A stretch of DNA of 52,586 nucleotides from Deltaproteobacteria bacterium UBA4427 (lineage in GTDB: Bacteria; Myxococcota_A; UBA9160; UBA4427): positions 3,275 to 55,860 of the forward strand of contig DGPZ01000197.1 of NCBI GenBank assembly GCA_002390675.1. Direction: 5' to 3'. The first letter of the stretch is position 1, and each line of letters begins with the position of its first letter. Positions 33,448 through 40,371 of this stretch are shown here, piece after piece. The notes beneath the pieces are model-generated. The model was not told where the DNA came from. It ran no database searches and was given only the letters and a program-made list of their open reading frames with translations. The translations under genes and the position numbers were made by a program.

Positions 33448-34311
33448 TTATGCCCAACTCGCGCCGACATCGAGACCAACAAGTCGCTCGCTCTCAGCCC
33501 AGAGCTCTGCGGCAACATTTGGGTCACGTGCAAGCTTGGTAGTCTTCGCAGTGTGTTCGTCTACGAAATAGCTTCCGTTAGGCGCGTCGATTTTGGGGTG
33601 GCTTGCCAAGTAAATCGACGCTCGTGCCCCTTGTAAGGGAGTGCGGAAGAAGAGAGAGAGGGCGGGTAGCAGGAGCTTCGCTGCGAATGCGCCGTTATTC
33701 GCTCCTAATCGTGTGGATACCGCGCCTGGGTGAAGCGACCAAACGCCTATGTCTCGCCCTTCGAGTCGTCGGGCAAGTTCATTCGTGAACAGTATATTGC
33801 AGAGCTTGGAGGCTCCGTAGACACGCATCGAAGAGAACTTCTTCTTCGACTGGAGATCATCCATATAGAATCCCGCAAATTTGTGTGCATCGGATGCGAC
33901 ATTCACAATGCGAGCTCCGGGGGTCTCGAGCAGCTTCGGAAGCAGGTCATGTGTCAGCAGGAACGGGGCGAGGTGATTCACGCCAAAAGTAGTCTCGTTT
34001 CCGTCGGCTGTCTCGCTGCGTTTCAGCATGGTTACGCCGGCGTTGTTGACGAGCACATCAATTTTGTCGAGTGCTGCGATTAACTCGGCTGCGACCCGTC
34101 GCATATCGTCGAGGCGTTCCATGTCCGCAACAAAAAGCCGCACGCAATCACGTCCGGTTTTTTCTTTAATCATGGCGCGGGTCGTTTCGCCGCGCTCGAG
34201 AGAGCGGCAGATGATCCCAAGATCAGCCCCGCGCTCCGCGAGGGCAAGGGCTGTCGCCTCGCCGATCCCGGAGGTCCCACCTGTGATCACGCATGTCTTT
34301 CCAGTCATCAT
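33448..34311 (-). CDS. Short-chain dehydrogenase/reductase (retinol-dehydrogenase-like SDR)
   Basis: A 287-residue NAD(P)-dependent oxidoreductase of the classical SDR type: TGGTSGIG cofactor motif at 10-17, NNAG at 89-92, Ser140 and the catalytic pair Tyr165/Lys169 in YGASK. The sequence (GVNHLAPFLLTHDLLPKL, SLHPGAVSTRLGAN) is closest to the retinol-dehydrogenase / protochlorophyllide-reductase-like subgroup that handles hydrophobic alcohols and ketones. The ATG at 34311 has GGAGG nine bases before and overlaps the stop of the upstream hydrolase by four bases (ATGA). Upstream codons in the same frame belong to that hydrolase's region and are not part of this gene. Confidence 0.9.
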   Translation of the reverse strand: MMTGKTCVITGGTSGIGEATALALAERGADLGIICRSLERGETTRAMIKEKTGRDCVRLFVADMERLDDMRRVAAELIAALDKIDVLVNNAGVTMLKRSETADGNETTFGVNHLAPFLLTHDLLPKLLETPGARIVNVASDAHKFAGFYMDDLQSKKKFSSMRVYGASKLCNILFTNELARRLEGRDIGVWSLHPGAVSTRLGANNGAFAAKLLLPALSLFFRTPLQGARASIYLASHPKIDAPNGSYFVDEHTAKTTKLARDPNVAAELWAESERLVGLDVGASWA

Positions 34312-35279
34312 GTTGCGTTTCCTCCAGTCGCTCCGAGCGTGCCACGATAGAACCGCGTGACCCGTTCGTTCAGCCATGTGTGAGTGTCCCCCTGAGAGCG
34401 CAGTTCGGCCAGGGGGCGTGGCGGTCTTGGTAGACCGGATCGAGGTGTGTTTTCGTGCATCTTGTGCAGCAATTCAAGCCCGTCACAGAAGTGGAAATGG
34501 TCGGCGCGGTCGAGGACTTCGAGTTCTGCGCTTGGGCCGAGTCGCTCAAAAAGAGGCAAGATACTGGTGTCAAAATCTACGAGGACATCGTCTTTTGCGG
34601 CGATGACCAAGCTTGCGACCGATTCGGGGAGTGGAAGCTCGCCTGCTTCGAAGGCACGGCGGCCGACGAAGGCTTCAGACACAGGAGCGAGGCAGCAGAG
34701 GCTGGCGATTCGCGGCTCGATGGCGGCCATCTTGAGTGTCGTCCACGCGCCATAGGAGTGGCCTAGCACGCCGATCGAGTCTTGCCTGACACCAGGGAGT
34801 GCGTGGCGTTCGTGGCCCTCATCGACGATCGCACGGATCACGGCAGAGAGGTCCGATGGCCGCTGGGCGCGAGCTCGCAAGTGCACCTCGCGGCGGGCAT
34901 TCTCGTCCGGAAGCTCGATCATTTCGGAGAACGTATTGCCCAAGTGATCCGGGGCAGCGACAACAAACCCCCAGCTGGCGAGATGGGTCATAAGGAAGGT
35001 CGACTGTTGGCGTAGGCCCGAGTTGCCATGGGAAAAGGCGATGAGCGGGCAGGGTGCAGAATGCGGGGCGAGTCCGTGGGTAGCCTGATGGGTCAGCCCC
35101 AGCGGATGACTCGCATCATCACGCGCGACCTCGCCTTCCGCGGCAGGATACCAGACCTCACACGGAAGGTGTCGCTCTGCGTCGAGCGGATCGCCTGGAG
35201 AAGCTATTTCGGTCTCGAGTACGCCTACCGCCCAAGGCCCGCGCGCAGCGAAATCGCTTGCCAGATCGGTAGTCGACAT
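34308..35279 (-). CDS. Dienelactone-hydrolase / PAF-acetylhydrolase-like alpha/beta hydrolase
   Basis: A 323-residue hydrolase with nucleophile Ser175 in GHSYGAW, an oxyanion segment FSHGNSG at about 82-88, and probable Asp and His residues in AAKDDVLVDFD and RADHFHF. The layout (EVWYPA strand, long gap to HGNSG, DHLGNTF) resembles the platelet-activating-factor acetylhydrolase/dienelactone hydrolase group that cleaves esters or lactones. No signal peptide is seen. It is the first gene of the hydrolase-SDR-hydrolase operon. It starts at ATG 35279 with only a weak G-rich ribosome-binding site. The three enzymes together could process one ester-containing, alcohol-bearing compound, but that is inference. 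Confidence 0.83.
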   Translation of the reverse strand: MSTTDLASDFAARGPWAVGVLETEIASPGDPLDAERHLPCEVWYPAAEGEVARDDASHPLGLTHQATHGLAPHSAPCPLIAFSHGNSGLRQQSTFLMTHLASWGFVVAAPDHLGNTFSEMIELPDENARREVHLRARAQRPSDLSAVIRAIVDEGHERHALPGVRQDSIGVLGHSYGAWTTLKMAAIEPRIASLCCLAPVSEAFVGRRAFEAGELPLPESVASLVIAAKDDVLVDFDTSILPLFERLGPSAELEVLDRADHFHFCDGLELLHKMHENTPRSGLPRPPRPLAELRSQGDTHTWLNERVTRFYRGTLGATGGNAT

Positions 35280-35501
35280 GCCCCGTGTTTAGCGGGTCGA
35301 CGGCGTGGGGCAACCCTGTGAATCAGGCTTCCGCGAAGGCGTCGATTCGGCCAATTAAATGTAGGGCCGGCTCGTCCGGGAACTCGTCTTGAGCGATCAC
35401 TGCGGCAGCTTCTCGCTGTGCGTCCGAAAGAACTTCGCGGCTGGCTCGCTCCCTAGTGCAAGCGTTTGCGGCCGATACGAACCAATTGCACGCTAAATGA
35501 A
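35280..35501. other. Spacer between the hydrolase operon and the ferritin-gene terminator
   Basis: About 220 bp without a gene I can defend. A minus-strand open frame (stop near 35323) would have to start inside the terminator hairpin and lacks a ribosome-binding site. Its last ~35 codons look protein-like (LSDAQREAAAVIAQDEF), so a decayed gene end is possible. The promoter of the hydrolase operon should lie here, but I cannot pick one out. Confidence 0.4.
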
Positions 35502-35533
35502 AAACGGAGTCGAGCGTAGGCTCGACTCCGTTT
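35502..35533. terminator. Strong bidirectional intrinsic terminator
   Basis: A perfect 14-bp stem: the arm at 35502-35515 (ending GAGTCGAGC) and its exact complement at 35520-35533, with loop GTAG. T-runs occur on both exits: plus strand TTTAGTTTTTTT after 35530, minus strand five T after the stem. It ends the ferritin-like gene on the minus strand and would also stop plus-strand readthrough from the other side. Confidence 0.92.
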
Positions 35534-35591
35534 AGTTTTTTTATGCACAGCACTACCCAGAGAACCCCGGTCCGGGATGTGCGGCCGTACG

Positions 35592-36713
35592 TTAGTTAGC
35601 TCGGAAGCGCGCGCCCATCTTCTGGCGTGACGAGTTGATCGATTTTAACTCTTCCATCGCGGCGGCAGCGACATCCGCTCCAGCGACTTCGTCGTCTTCG
35701 CCCGCGAGTTCATCCATGTCGACCCATGCCTGGTAGACGTGGCGAGTGCGCTCCGTGATGATGCCGGCCTTAAGCAGGGTCTTGATCAAGACGCGGAAGA
35801 TATTTGTGTTCTGGGTCATCTGCTTTCGGCGATCTTCGTTGCTGAAGTTCTCCAGGATTGCGTCGCGCACCCAGACCCAGTCGAGATTGAATTCCTTGTA
35901 GATATCCTGCTTCTGCTCAGCGTTGACCAGATTGAAGAGGAGGACTTGGAAGGCTTCGGCGGCCCACAGTTCTACGTGTTCATGCTCTTCTTCATTGAGT
36001 TGGGGGATCGTCTTGTCGGCCCAGATCTTGCCGAATTTGTGGTGGAAGGCTTCGTCGCTCATCGTGAAATGGATGAGGCGGCGCAACATCGGATCGTTCG
36101 TTTCTCGCTGGATCGTGGCGAAGGCACCCATGGCGAGGCCCTCGATCAACATTTGCATACCGACGAGTTTCTTGTAAACCGCGGGGGACTTAACGATCTC
36201 GTTCAAGAGATTGCGGATGGTTGCTCCCGACTGAAGGGGGGTGCCCCATCGCGTCGAAATATAGTTCGTGAAGCCCGTGACGTGACGCGCTTCCTCGCGG
36301 GTTTGGTTCGCGGCGTATTCCATTGCGCCCGGGTCTCGAAGGATCTGGGTGAGGCTCGCAGAGAGCGAGAGCGCACCCTGTTCGCCGTGCAAGATGCTCG
36401 ACAGGACGAAGCGCGTATTCTGGTTCGCGAGGCGAATCTGCTGACCCTCGTCGAGCTTGTCTGCAACGGCGGTGTTCAGCTCGATGCAAAAATCTCGTGG
36501 CATGATCATCTCTTGCGTGAGATCCATCGGATTGGAATTGAAGTCGATGTAGCGCACATCCGTCGGGTCCCAAAAATGATCGACGGTGGACGCGATGATG
36601 CTGTCAAAGACATCGGTCCGGTCGGCATAGCGATCGACTTCGATTAGCGAATCGAAATTGTCGCGGTCTACGGTGTTGTAGATCGGGTCGTAGGTAATGT
36701 GTCGTTCACTCAT
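35592..36713 (-). CDS. Ferritin-like diiron-carboxylate protein (R2/desaturase-like)
   Basis: A 373-residue, all-helical soluble protein with a complete set of candidate diiron ligands: Glu111 (HGEQG), Glu141 and His144 (REEARH), Glu191 (IEGLAMG), Glu221 and His224 (DEAFHH). The two ExxH motifs in a four-helix bundle place it in the ferritin-like superfamily, near R2-like oxidases, acyl-ACP desaturases and AurF-type N-oxygenases. It is too long and too well equipped to be a plain ferritin. The substrate is unknown. The C-terminus (about 325-373) is acidic, then basic. GGAG is nine bases before the ATG. It lies 79 bp downstream of the TetR gene with a 7-bp hairpin between, and ends at a strong terminator. 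Confidence 0.82.
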   Translation of the reverse strand: MSERHITYDPIYNTVDRDNFDSLIEVDRYADRTDVFDSIIASTVDHFWDPTDVRYIDFNSNPMDLTQEMIMPRDFCIELNTAVADKLDEGQQIRLANQNTRFVLSSILHGEQGALSLSASLTQILRDPGAMEYAANQTREEARHVTGFTNYISTRWGTPLQSGATIRNLLNEIVKSPAVYKKLVGMQMLIEGLAMGAFATIQRETNDPMLRRLIHFTMSDEAFHHKFGKIWADKTIPQLNEEEHEHVELWAAEAFQVLLFNLVNAEQKQDIYKEFNLDWVWVRDAILENFSNEDRRKQMTQNTNIFRVLIKTLLKAGIITERTRHVYQAWVDMDELAGEDDEVAGADVAAAAMEELKSINSSRQKMGARFRAN

Positions 36714-36748
36714 TCAGAAAAACTCCAGTCTGGCGTCGCGTGTAGGGG

Positions 36749-36767
36749 TTCGATCCTAGAGATCGAA
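36749..36767 (-). other. Hairpin between the TetR and ferritin-like genes
   Basis: TTCGATC at 36749-36755 is the exact complement of GATCGAA at 36761-36767, with loop CTAGA. It lies in the 79-bp gap, about 36 bases upstream of the ferritin-like start. It differs from the TetR operator. It has no T-run and could attenuate or stabilise the message. Confidence 0.4.
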
Positions 36768-36792
36768 GAGTCTGATCTTTGGGAAAAGCTTG

Positions 36793-37491
36793 TTAGTCGT
36801 TTCCGCAGGAGGATTGACCGCAGATATCCATGAACTGCCCGCCGCTTCCGTGCAGGTGAAAATGTGTCAGCGTTCGAACAAGATCGTCGCGCGTCGCACG
36901 GCTCGGGTCTTCGGCCCACCACACGAGCACACGAGCCCACATGCCGACGACCGCTTGTGCGAGCACTTCAGTATCGAAGCACGCGGAGGATTGGCCGATC
37001 GCGGCGCGCTCTTTGCGACGTGCGGAGACGCCGGCGGCTAGGCGCTCGAGGATTCGGTCAGGGACGTCCCCGGCTTCGCCGTCGGGATGGAAGAGGATGC
37101 GGATGAGATCCCGCTGTTCTTCCGCGAATCCGACGAGGGTATCTGCCTGGGCGTATACGATGTCTTCGACTTCTGTTTTGTTGGCGGAGGCGGCAGCCAT
37201 GCGATCTTCGAGCGCACTCGCGGTCTCTTCGGCGAGTTCTCGGAAAAGGGCGTGCTTGTCTTTGAAGTGGAGGTAGAAAGTGCCGGAGGCATAGCCAGCC
37301 TCGGCAGCGATATCGTGGGTCGTGACGGCTCGAGGACCTTGATCTCCGAAGAGTTTGCGCCCGGCTTTAAGTAGTCGCACGCGCGTCGCAGCCGTACGGG
37401 CTCCACCGCGTTGGGGGCGGTGTGATGCGACGGCTTTGTTCCGGGAGGAGACCCCGTCTTCAGACTCTTTGCGTAATTTACTGACACTCAT
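36793..37491 (-). CDS. TetR-family transcriptional regulator
   Basis: A 232-residue regulator. An N-terminal basic stretch (about 1-33) precedes the TetR DNA-binding domain (about 34-85), with helix-turn-helix TTHDIAAEAGYASGTFYLHFKDK at about 57-79. The C-terminal ligand/dimer domain (about 95-215) ends with a cysteine-containing tail (DICGQSSCGND). It probably represses its own operon, which includes the ferritin-like gene downstream: a large dyad covers its start region. The ATG has no Shine-Dalgarno, so the message may be leaderless or the true start may lie a little inside. The ligand is unknown; relatives sense fatty acids, steroids or drugs. Confidence 0.85.
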   Translation of the reverse strand: MSVSKLRKESEDGVSSRNKAVASHRPQRGGARTAATRVRLLKAGRKLFGDQGPRAVTTHDIAAEAGYASGTFYLHFKDKHALFRELAEETASALEDRMAAASANKTEVEDIVYAQADTLVGFAEEQRDLIRILFHPDGEAGDVPDRILERLAAGVSARRKERAAIGQSSACFDTEVLAQAVVGMWARVLVWWAEDPSRATRDDLVRTLTHFHLHGSGGQFMDICGQSSCGND

Positions 37492-37514
37492 GTCACTAGT
37501 GACATTAACGTCAG
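37481..37514. promoter_or_regulatory. 34-bp TetR-type operator palindrome
   Basis: The core TGTCACTAGTGACA (37491-37504) is a perfect 14-bp palindrome. Around the same centre, CTGAC (37481-37485) and GTCAG (37510-37514) are also complementary, giving 14 of 17 symmetric pairs. It overlaps the tetR-like start codon on the minus strand. Its size and position fit binding by one or two TetR dimers and autorepression. Confidence 0.75.
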
Positions 37515-37750
37515 TTCTGACCCTGGGTAAAGCGCTCCCCGTGTGACTGAGCGTATCGGTGCAGTCGCCAGGCCTTTGGGGTGGAGGAGTCGGCTCGCTG
37601 AGGGAAGGCTCGCGGAGCCAAGCCGCGGGATTTTAGGGCCGAGCTGGAGGACCTTTGATACGGCCTCCGGGAAAGGCTGAACGAAGGCCGAAGGAGAGGC
37701 CCAAGTAGCTTGAAAGGCGGTTTGAAGCAGTTTAAGACGAGCTGGGCGAT

Positions 37751-38716
37751 CTACGCCGGAAGCCCGTTCGGTTCGCATGCATCAGCGCAGGCCGCTTCTT
37801 CTCCGCCAACCACAGGCTCGATCTGGATCGTCGTGTGCTCGATCGAGAACCGCTCCGCGAGCTCGCTGCGCACTTCTTGAAGGAGCCGCTCGGGTTCGTG
37901 TGCCGGCTCGGTGACGAGATGGCTGGACAGCGAAACTTCGCTGCTCCCGATTGTCCAGACATGAAGGCAGTGGACGCTCGACACGCCTGCGACCGCGAGC
38001 AGCGCGTCCCGAATTTCTTGTGGGTCGAGGTGGCTGGGCGCTGTTTCCATTAACACGTCGAGGGCTTCACTGACGAGATGCCAGGCTGAGAGCAGGACCA
38101 AGACGCTCACCACCATAGACACCGCAGGATCCAACCAAATCCATCCGAAATACCAGATCCCGGCGCCGGAGAGAATTACCCCGAAGCTCGCGAGGGTATC
38201 GCTCATAACATGGAGCCAGGCGCCGCGAATATTGAGGGAGTCGCTTTTTCCTCCCTCGAGAATGTAGAGGCCGATCAAGTTGATGATGAGTCCGCCGGTC
38301 GCGACGATCATGACGCCTTCGCCTTTGACTTCGGTCGGGTCTAGGAAGCGCTCGACGGCATGAATCGAAATGAAAATTGCGACGACAGCGAGTGCTATGC
38401 CGTTGGCCAGAGCGGCAAGGATCTCGGCGCGACTATTGCCGAATGTGCGTCGTCCCGAGGCGGGCCGTGCCGCCATCCAAACCGCGAGGAGCGATAGCGC
38501 CAGGGCTGCGACGTCTGACACCATATGCAGGGAGTCGGCTAGGAGCGCGAGGGATCCCGTCAGTAGTCCGCCGATGAGCTCAATTCCGGCGTACCCCAGA
38601 GCGAGGAAGAGGACTATCAGCAGTCGGCGACGGTTCATGCTGCGTGCATCGCCGTGGCTATGCCCGTGAGCGTGGTTATTAGCCCCGCCAGCGGTGTGAG
38701 GATGAGAATGTGCCAT
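37751..38716 (-). CDS. Cation diffusion facilitator (zinc-type, ZitB/CzcD-like)
   Basis: A 321-residue inner-membrane exporter that trades protons for divalent cations, probably zinc. It has a histidine-rich N-terminus (seven His in the first 21 residues), six transmembrane segments, and the two HxxxD metal sites of TM2 and TM5 (His64/Asp68 and His169/Asp173). The cytoplasmic C-terminal metal-sensing domain (about 230-305) includes HCLHVWTIGSSE and IEHTTIQIEP, typical of ZitB/CzcD. Cys309 and Cys313 lie in a short tail. It follows the PatB-like gene by 11 bp, with its start just after that stop, so the pair is co-transcribed. The spacer 37515-37750 upstream of the TetR gene holds nothing else I can support. 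Confidence 0.92.
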   Translation of the reverse strand: MAHSHPHTAGGANNHAHGHSHGDARSMNRRRLLIVLFLALGYAGIELIGGLLTGSLALLADSLHMVSDVAALALSLLAVWMAARPASGRRTFGNSRAEILAALANGIALAVVAIFISIHAVERFLDPTEVKGEGVMIVATGGLIINLIGLYILEGGKSDSLNIRGAWLHVMSDTLASFGVILSGAGIWYFGWIWLDPAVSMVVSVLVLLSAWHLVSEALDVLMETAPSHLDPQEIRDALLAVAGVSSVHCLHVWTIGSSEVSLSSHLVTEPAHEPERLLQEVRSELAERFSIEHTTIQIEPVVGGEEAACADACEPNGLPA

Positions 38717-38727
38717 TTGAAATTTGC

Positions 38728-40266
38728 CTAACGCCCGAGGGCTTTGCTCATGCGGTCGATGGCTTCAGCAAGAATGGGGCGCGATGTTGCCAGGTTGAGA
38801 CGTGCGAATCCTGCCCAGGCTTCCCCGAAAGCGCGGCCTTCAGATAGGGCTACGCGTCCATGTTGCAAGAAATGTGCAGAGGGCGAGGGGCGAAGGTCGA
38901 GTGCACGGCAATCGAGCCATGCTAGGTAGGTTGCTTCAGGTTGAATGAAGCCGATCTCAGGGATGCGCTCTGCGAGGGCCCGTTCTGCGAAGACTCGATT
39001 CTCTGCCAAGTAGGGAACGACTTCGTTGAGCCAAGGTTGCGCCCATCTCCAAGCGGCCATGGTCGCGTAGAGACCGAAAAGGCCGATACCGCCCCGGGCA
39101 TGCCGAGGGAGGACCGTGTTAAACCGGCGCTGAAGGGCGGGGTCTCCGAAGTGGGCGATTGCCGTACGAAGTCCAGGAATATTGAAGGCCTTGCTGGCCG
39201 AGGTCAGCGTAATCGTGCGTCGTGCAATTTCCGGCCCGACGGTCGCGAGCGGAATATGCGTACGCCCATCGAAGAGCAAGTCGCCGTGGATCTCATCAGA
39301 CACGACCACGAGATCGTTTTCGACTGCAATTTCGGCTAGCCGCTCAAGCTCGTCGCGCCGATAGACGCGGCCTGACGGGTTGTGGGGATTGCAAAAGAGC
39401 AGCATACGTGTGCCAGGTGTGACCGTGCTCGCGAGTCCATCCAAGTCAAAGGTCATTCCAGCGTCGCCGAGCAACATTGGGTTGTCGATGAGTTCTCGTC
39501 CGGTGTCTCTAATGGAGCCGAGAAAGGGCGGATAGATCGGTGTCTGAACCGCGATGCCCTGACCGGGTTCGCTGAAGGCTTCGAGCGCCACGTACATACC
39601 CTGGACGACTTCGGAGAGAATCTCGACCCGTGCCGGATCCGGGGACCAACTAAATCCCTCGCGCATGCGCTCACAAAACACGTCAGGCAGGCCGGTTTCT
39701 CGCAGCCCAATCGGATAGCCGACATCGCCGGATTCGACGAAGCGACGCAGTTCGTCCTGAATTGGAGCTGCGATCGGGAAGTCCATCTCAGCGACCCAGA
39801 CAGGCAGGACGTCGGAGGGGTAGGTGTGCCATTTCTCGCTTCGTCGGTTTCGCAAGGCGACGGGGTCGAGTTCGTCGAGAACGGCGGGGCGATGCCTCAG
39901 GGCGCGTTCGGCGGCCAGCAGGACCGCTACGTCCGCTGTTTCGCGGGCCGCGACATTTTCGGATTGTCCCGTTGCGCGCTCGATTAAGGGCGAGACATCG
40001 GCCTCTAGGATCGCGATACATTCCGCGACCGGATCCCCACGCTCATCCAAAGGGCGTGTTTCTACATCGCTTTCCGACCCGGTGGATGAGATGCACCAAT
40101 AAGGTGCCGCGCTGAAGGGGTGAAAACGGAGCCAAGTGTCGCTTTCATCCGACGGGCCGACGGAAAGTGATCGCGCGCCGGTGCCAGCGCCCGACGATTC
40201 TTCCGCCTCGTCGGTTTCGATCCGCAGTGCGAGGCCGCGCCAAGTTTTACGCCAAAGCGTCGTCAT
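38728..40266 (-). CDS. PatB/MalY-type PLP lyase fused to an unknown N-terminal domain
   Basis: A 512-residue protein. Residues about 128-512 are a fold-type I aminotransferase of the PatB/MalY class (cystathionine beta-lyase activity; opening RRSEKWHTYPSDVLPVWVAEMDF). The PLP lysine is Lys359 in SASKAFNIPG, 126 residues later than in MalY (Lys233). Residues 1-125 are extra: a Trp-rich opening (WRKTWRGLALRI), a TWLRFHPFSAAPYWCIS segment and an acidic helix (EADVSPLIERA). I do not recognise that domain; the frame is open and uninterrupted across the junction, and no internal start precedes the aminotransferase. The ATG at 40266 has no Shine-Dalgarno, so a different start is possible. The gene precedes the CDF exporter. 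Confidence 0.82.
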   Translation of the reverse strand: MTTLWRKTWRGLALRIETDEAEESSGAGTGARSLSVGPSDESDTWLRFHPFSAAPYWCISSTGSESDVETRPLDERGDPVAECIAILEADVSPLIERATGQSENVAARETADVAVLLAAERALRHRPAVLDELDPVALRNRRSEKWHTYPSDVLPVWVAEMDFPIAAPIQDELRRFVESGDVGYPIGLRETGLPDVFCERMREGFSWSPDPARVEILSEVVQGMYVALEAFSEPGQGIAVQTPIYPPFLGSIRDTGRELIDNPMLLGDAGMTFDLDGLASTVTPGTRMLLFCNPHNPSGRVYRRDELERLAEIAVENDLVVVSDEIHGDLLFDGRTHIPLATVGPEIARRTITLTSASKAFNIPGLRTAIAHFGDPALQRRFNTVLPRHARGGIGLFGLYATMAAWRWAQPWLNEVVPYLAENRVFAERALAERIPEIGFIQPEATYLAWLDCRALDLRPSPSAHFLQHGRVALSEGRAFGEAWAGFARLNLATSRPILAEAIDRMSKALGR

Positions 40267-40357
40267 GTCGGAAAGGTTAGGGGCGCACCGACGATGGCGC
40301 GAGCACAGACGCTATGCTGATGCATGAGCAGGGCGGTTAAATCATGAAACCGCTCAC

Positions 40358-40365
40358 GGGGGGGG
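40358..40365 (+). repeat. G8 tract in the pdhC ribosome-binding region
   Basis: Eight consecutive G lie six bases before the pdhC ATG and act as its Shine-Dalgarno region. Another ATG at 40344 lies upstream, 28 bases from the annotated start, so a one-G loss would bring it in frame. Slippage here could alter initiation. Confidence 0.5.
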
Positions 40366-40371
40366 CTCTAG

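Noticed and set aside
35323..35553. 76-codon minus-strand frame beyond the ferritin gene
   Set aside because: Its only ATG lies within or beyond the terminator hairpin, so most of the frame translates the terminator. There is no Shine-Dalgarno. At best the last part is a gene remnant.
37491..37504. Pho box before the TetR gene, because it contains TGTCAC
   Set aside because: The words are inverted around one centre rather than repeated in the same direction every 11 bp, which fits a TetR operator and not a Pho box.
37488..37778. 96-codon minus-strand frame between the CDF and TetR genes
   Set aside because: It overlaps the operator and the end of the CDF gene, lacks a ribosome-binding site and shows no protein-like pattern.
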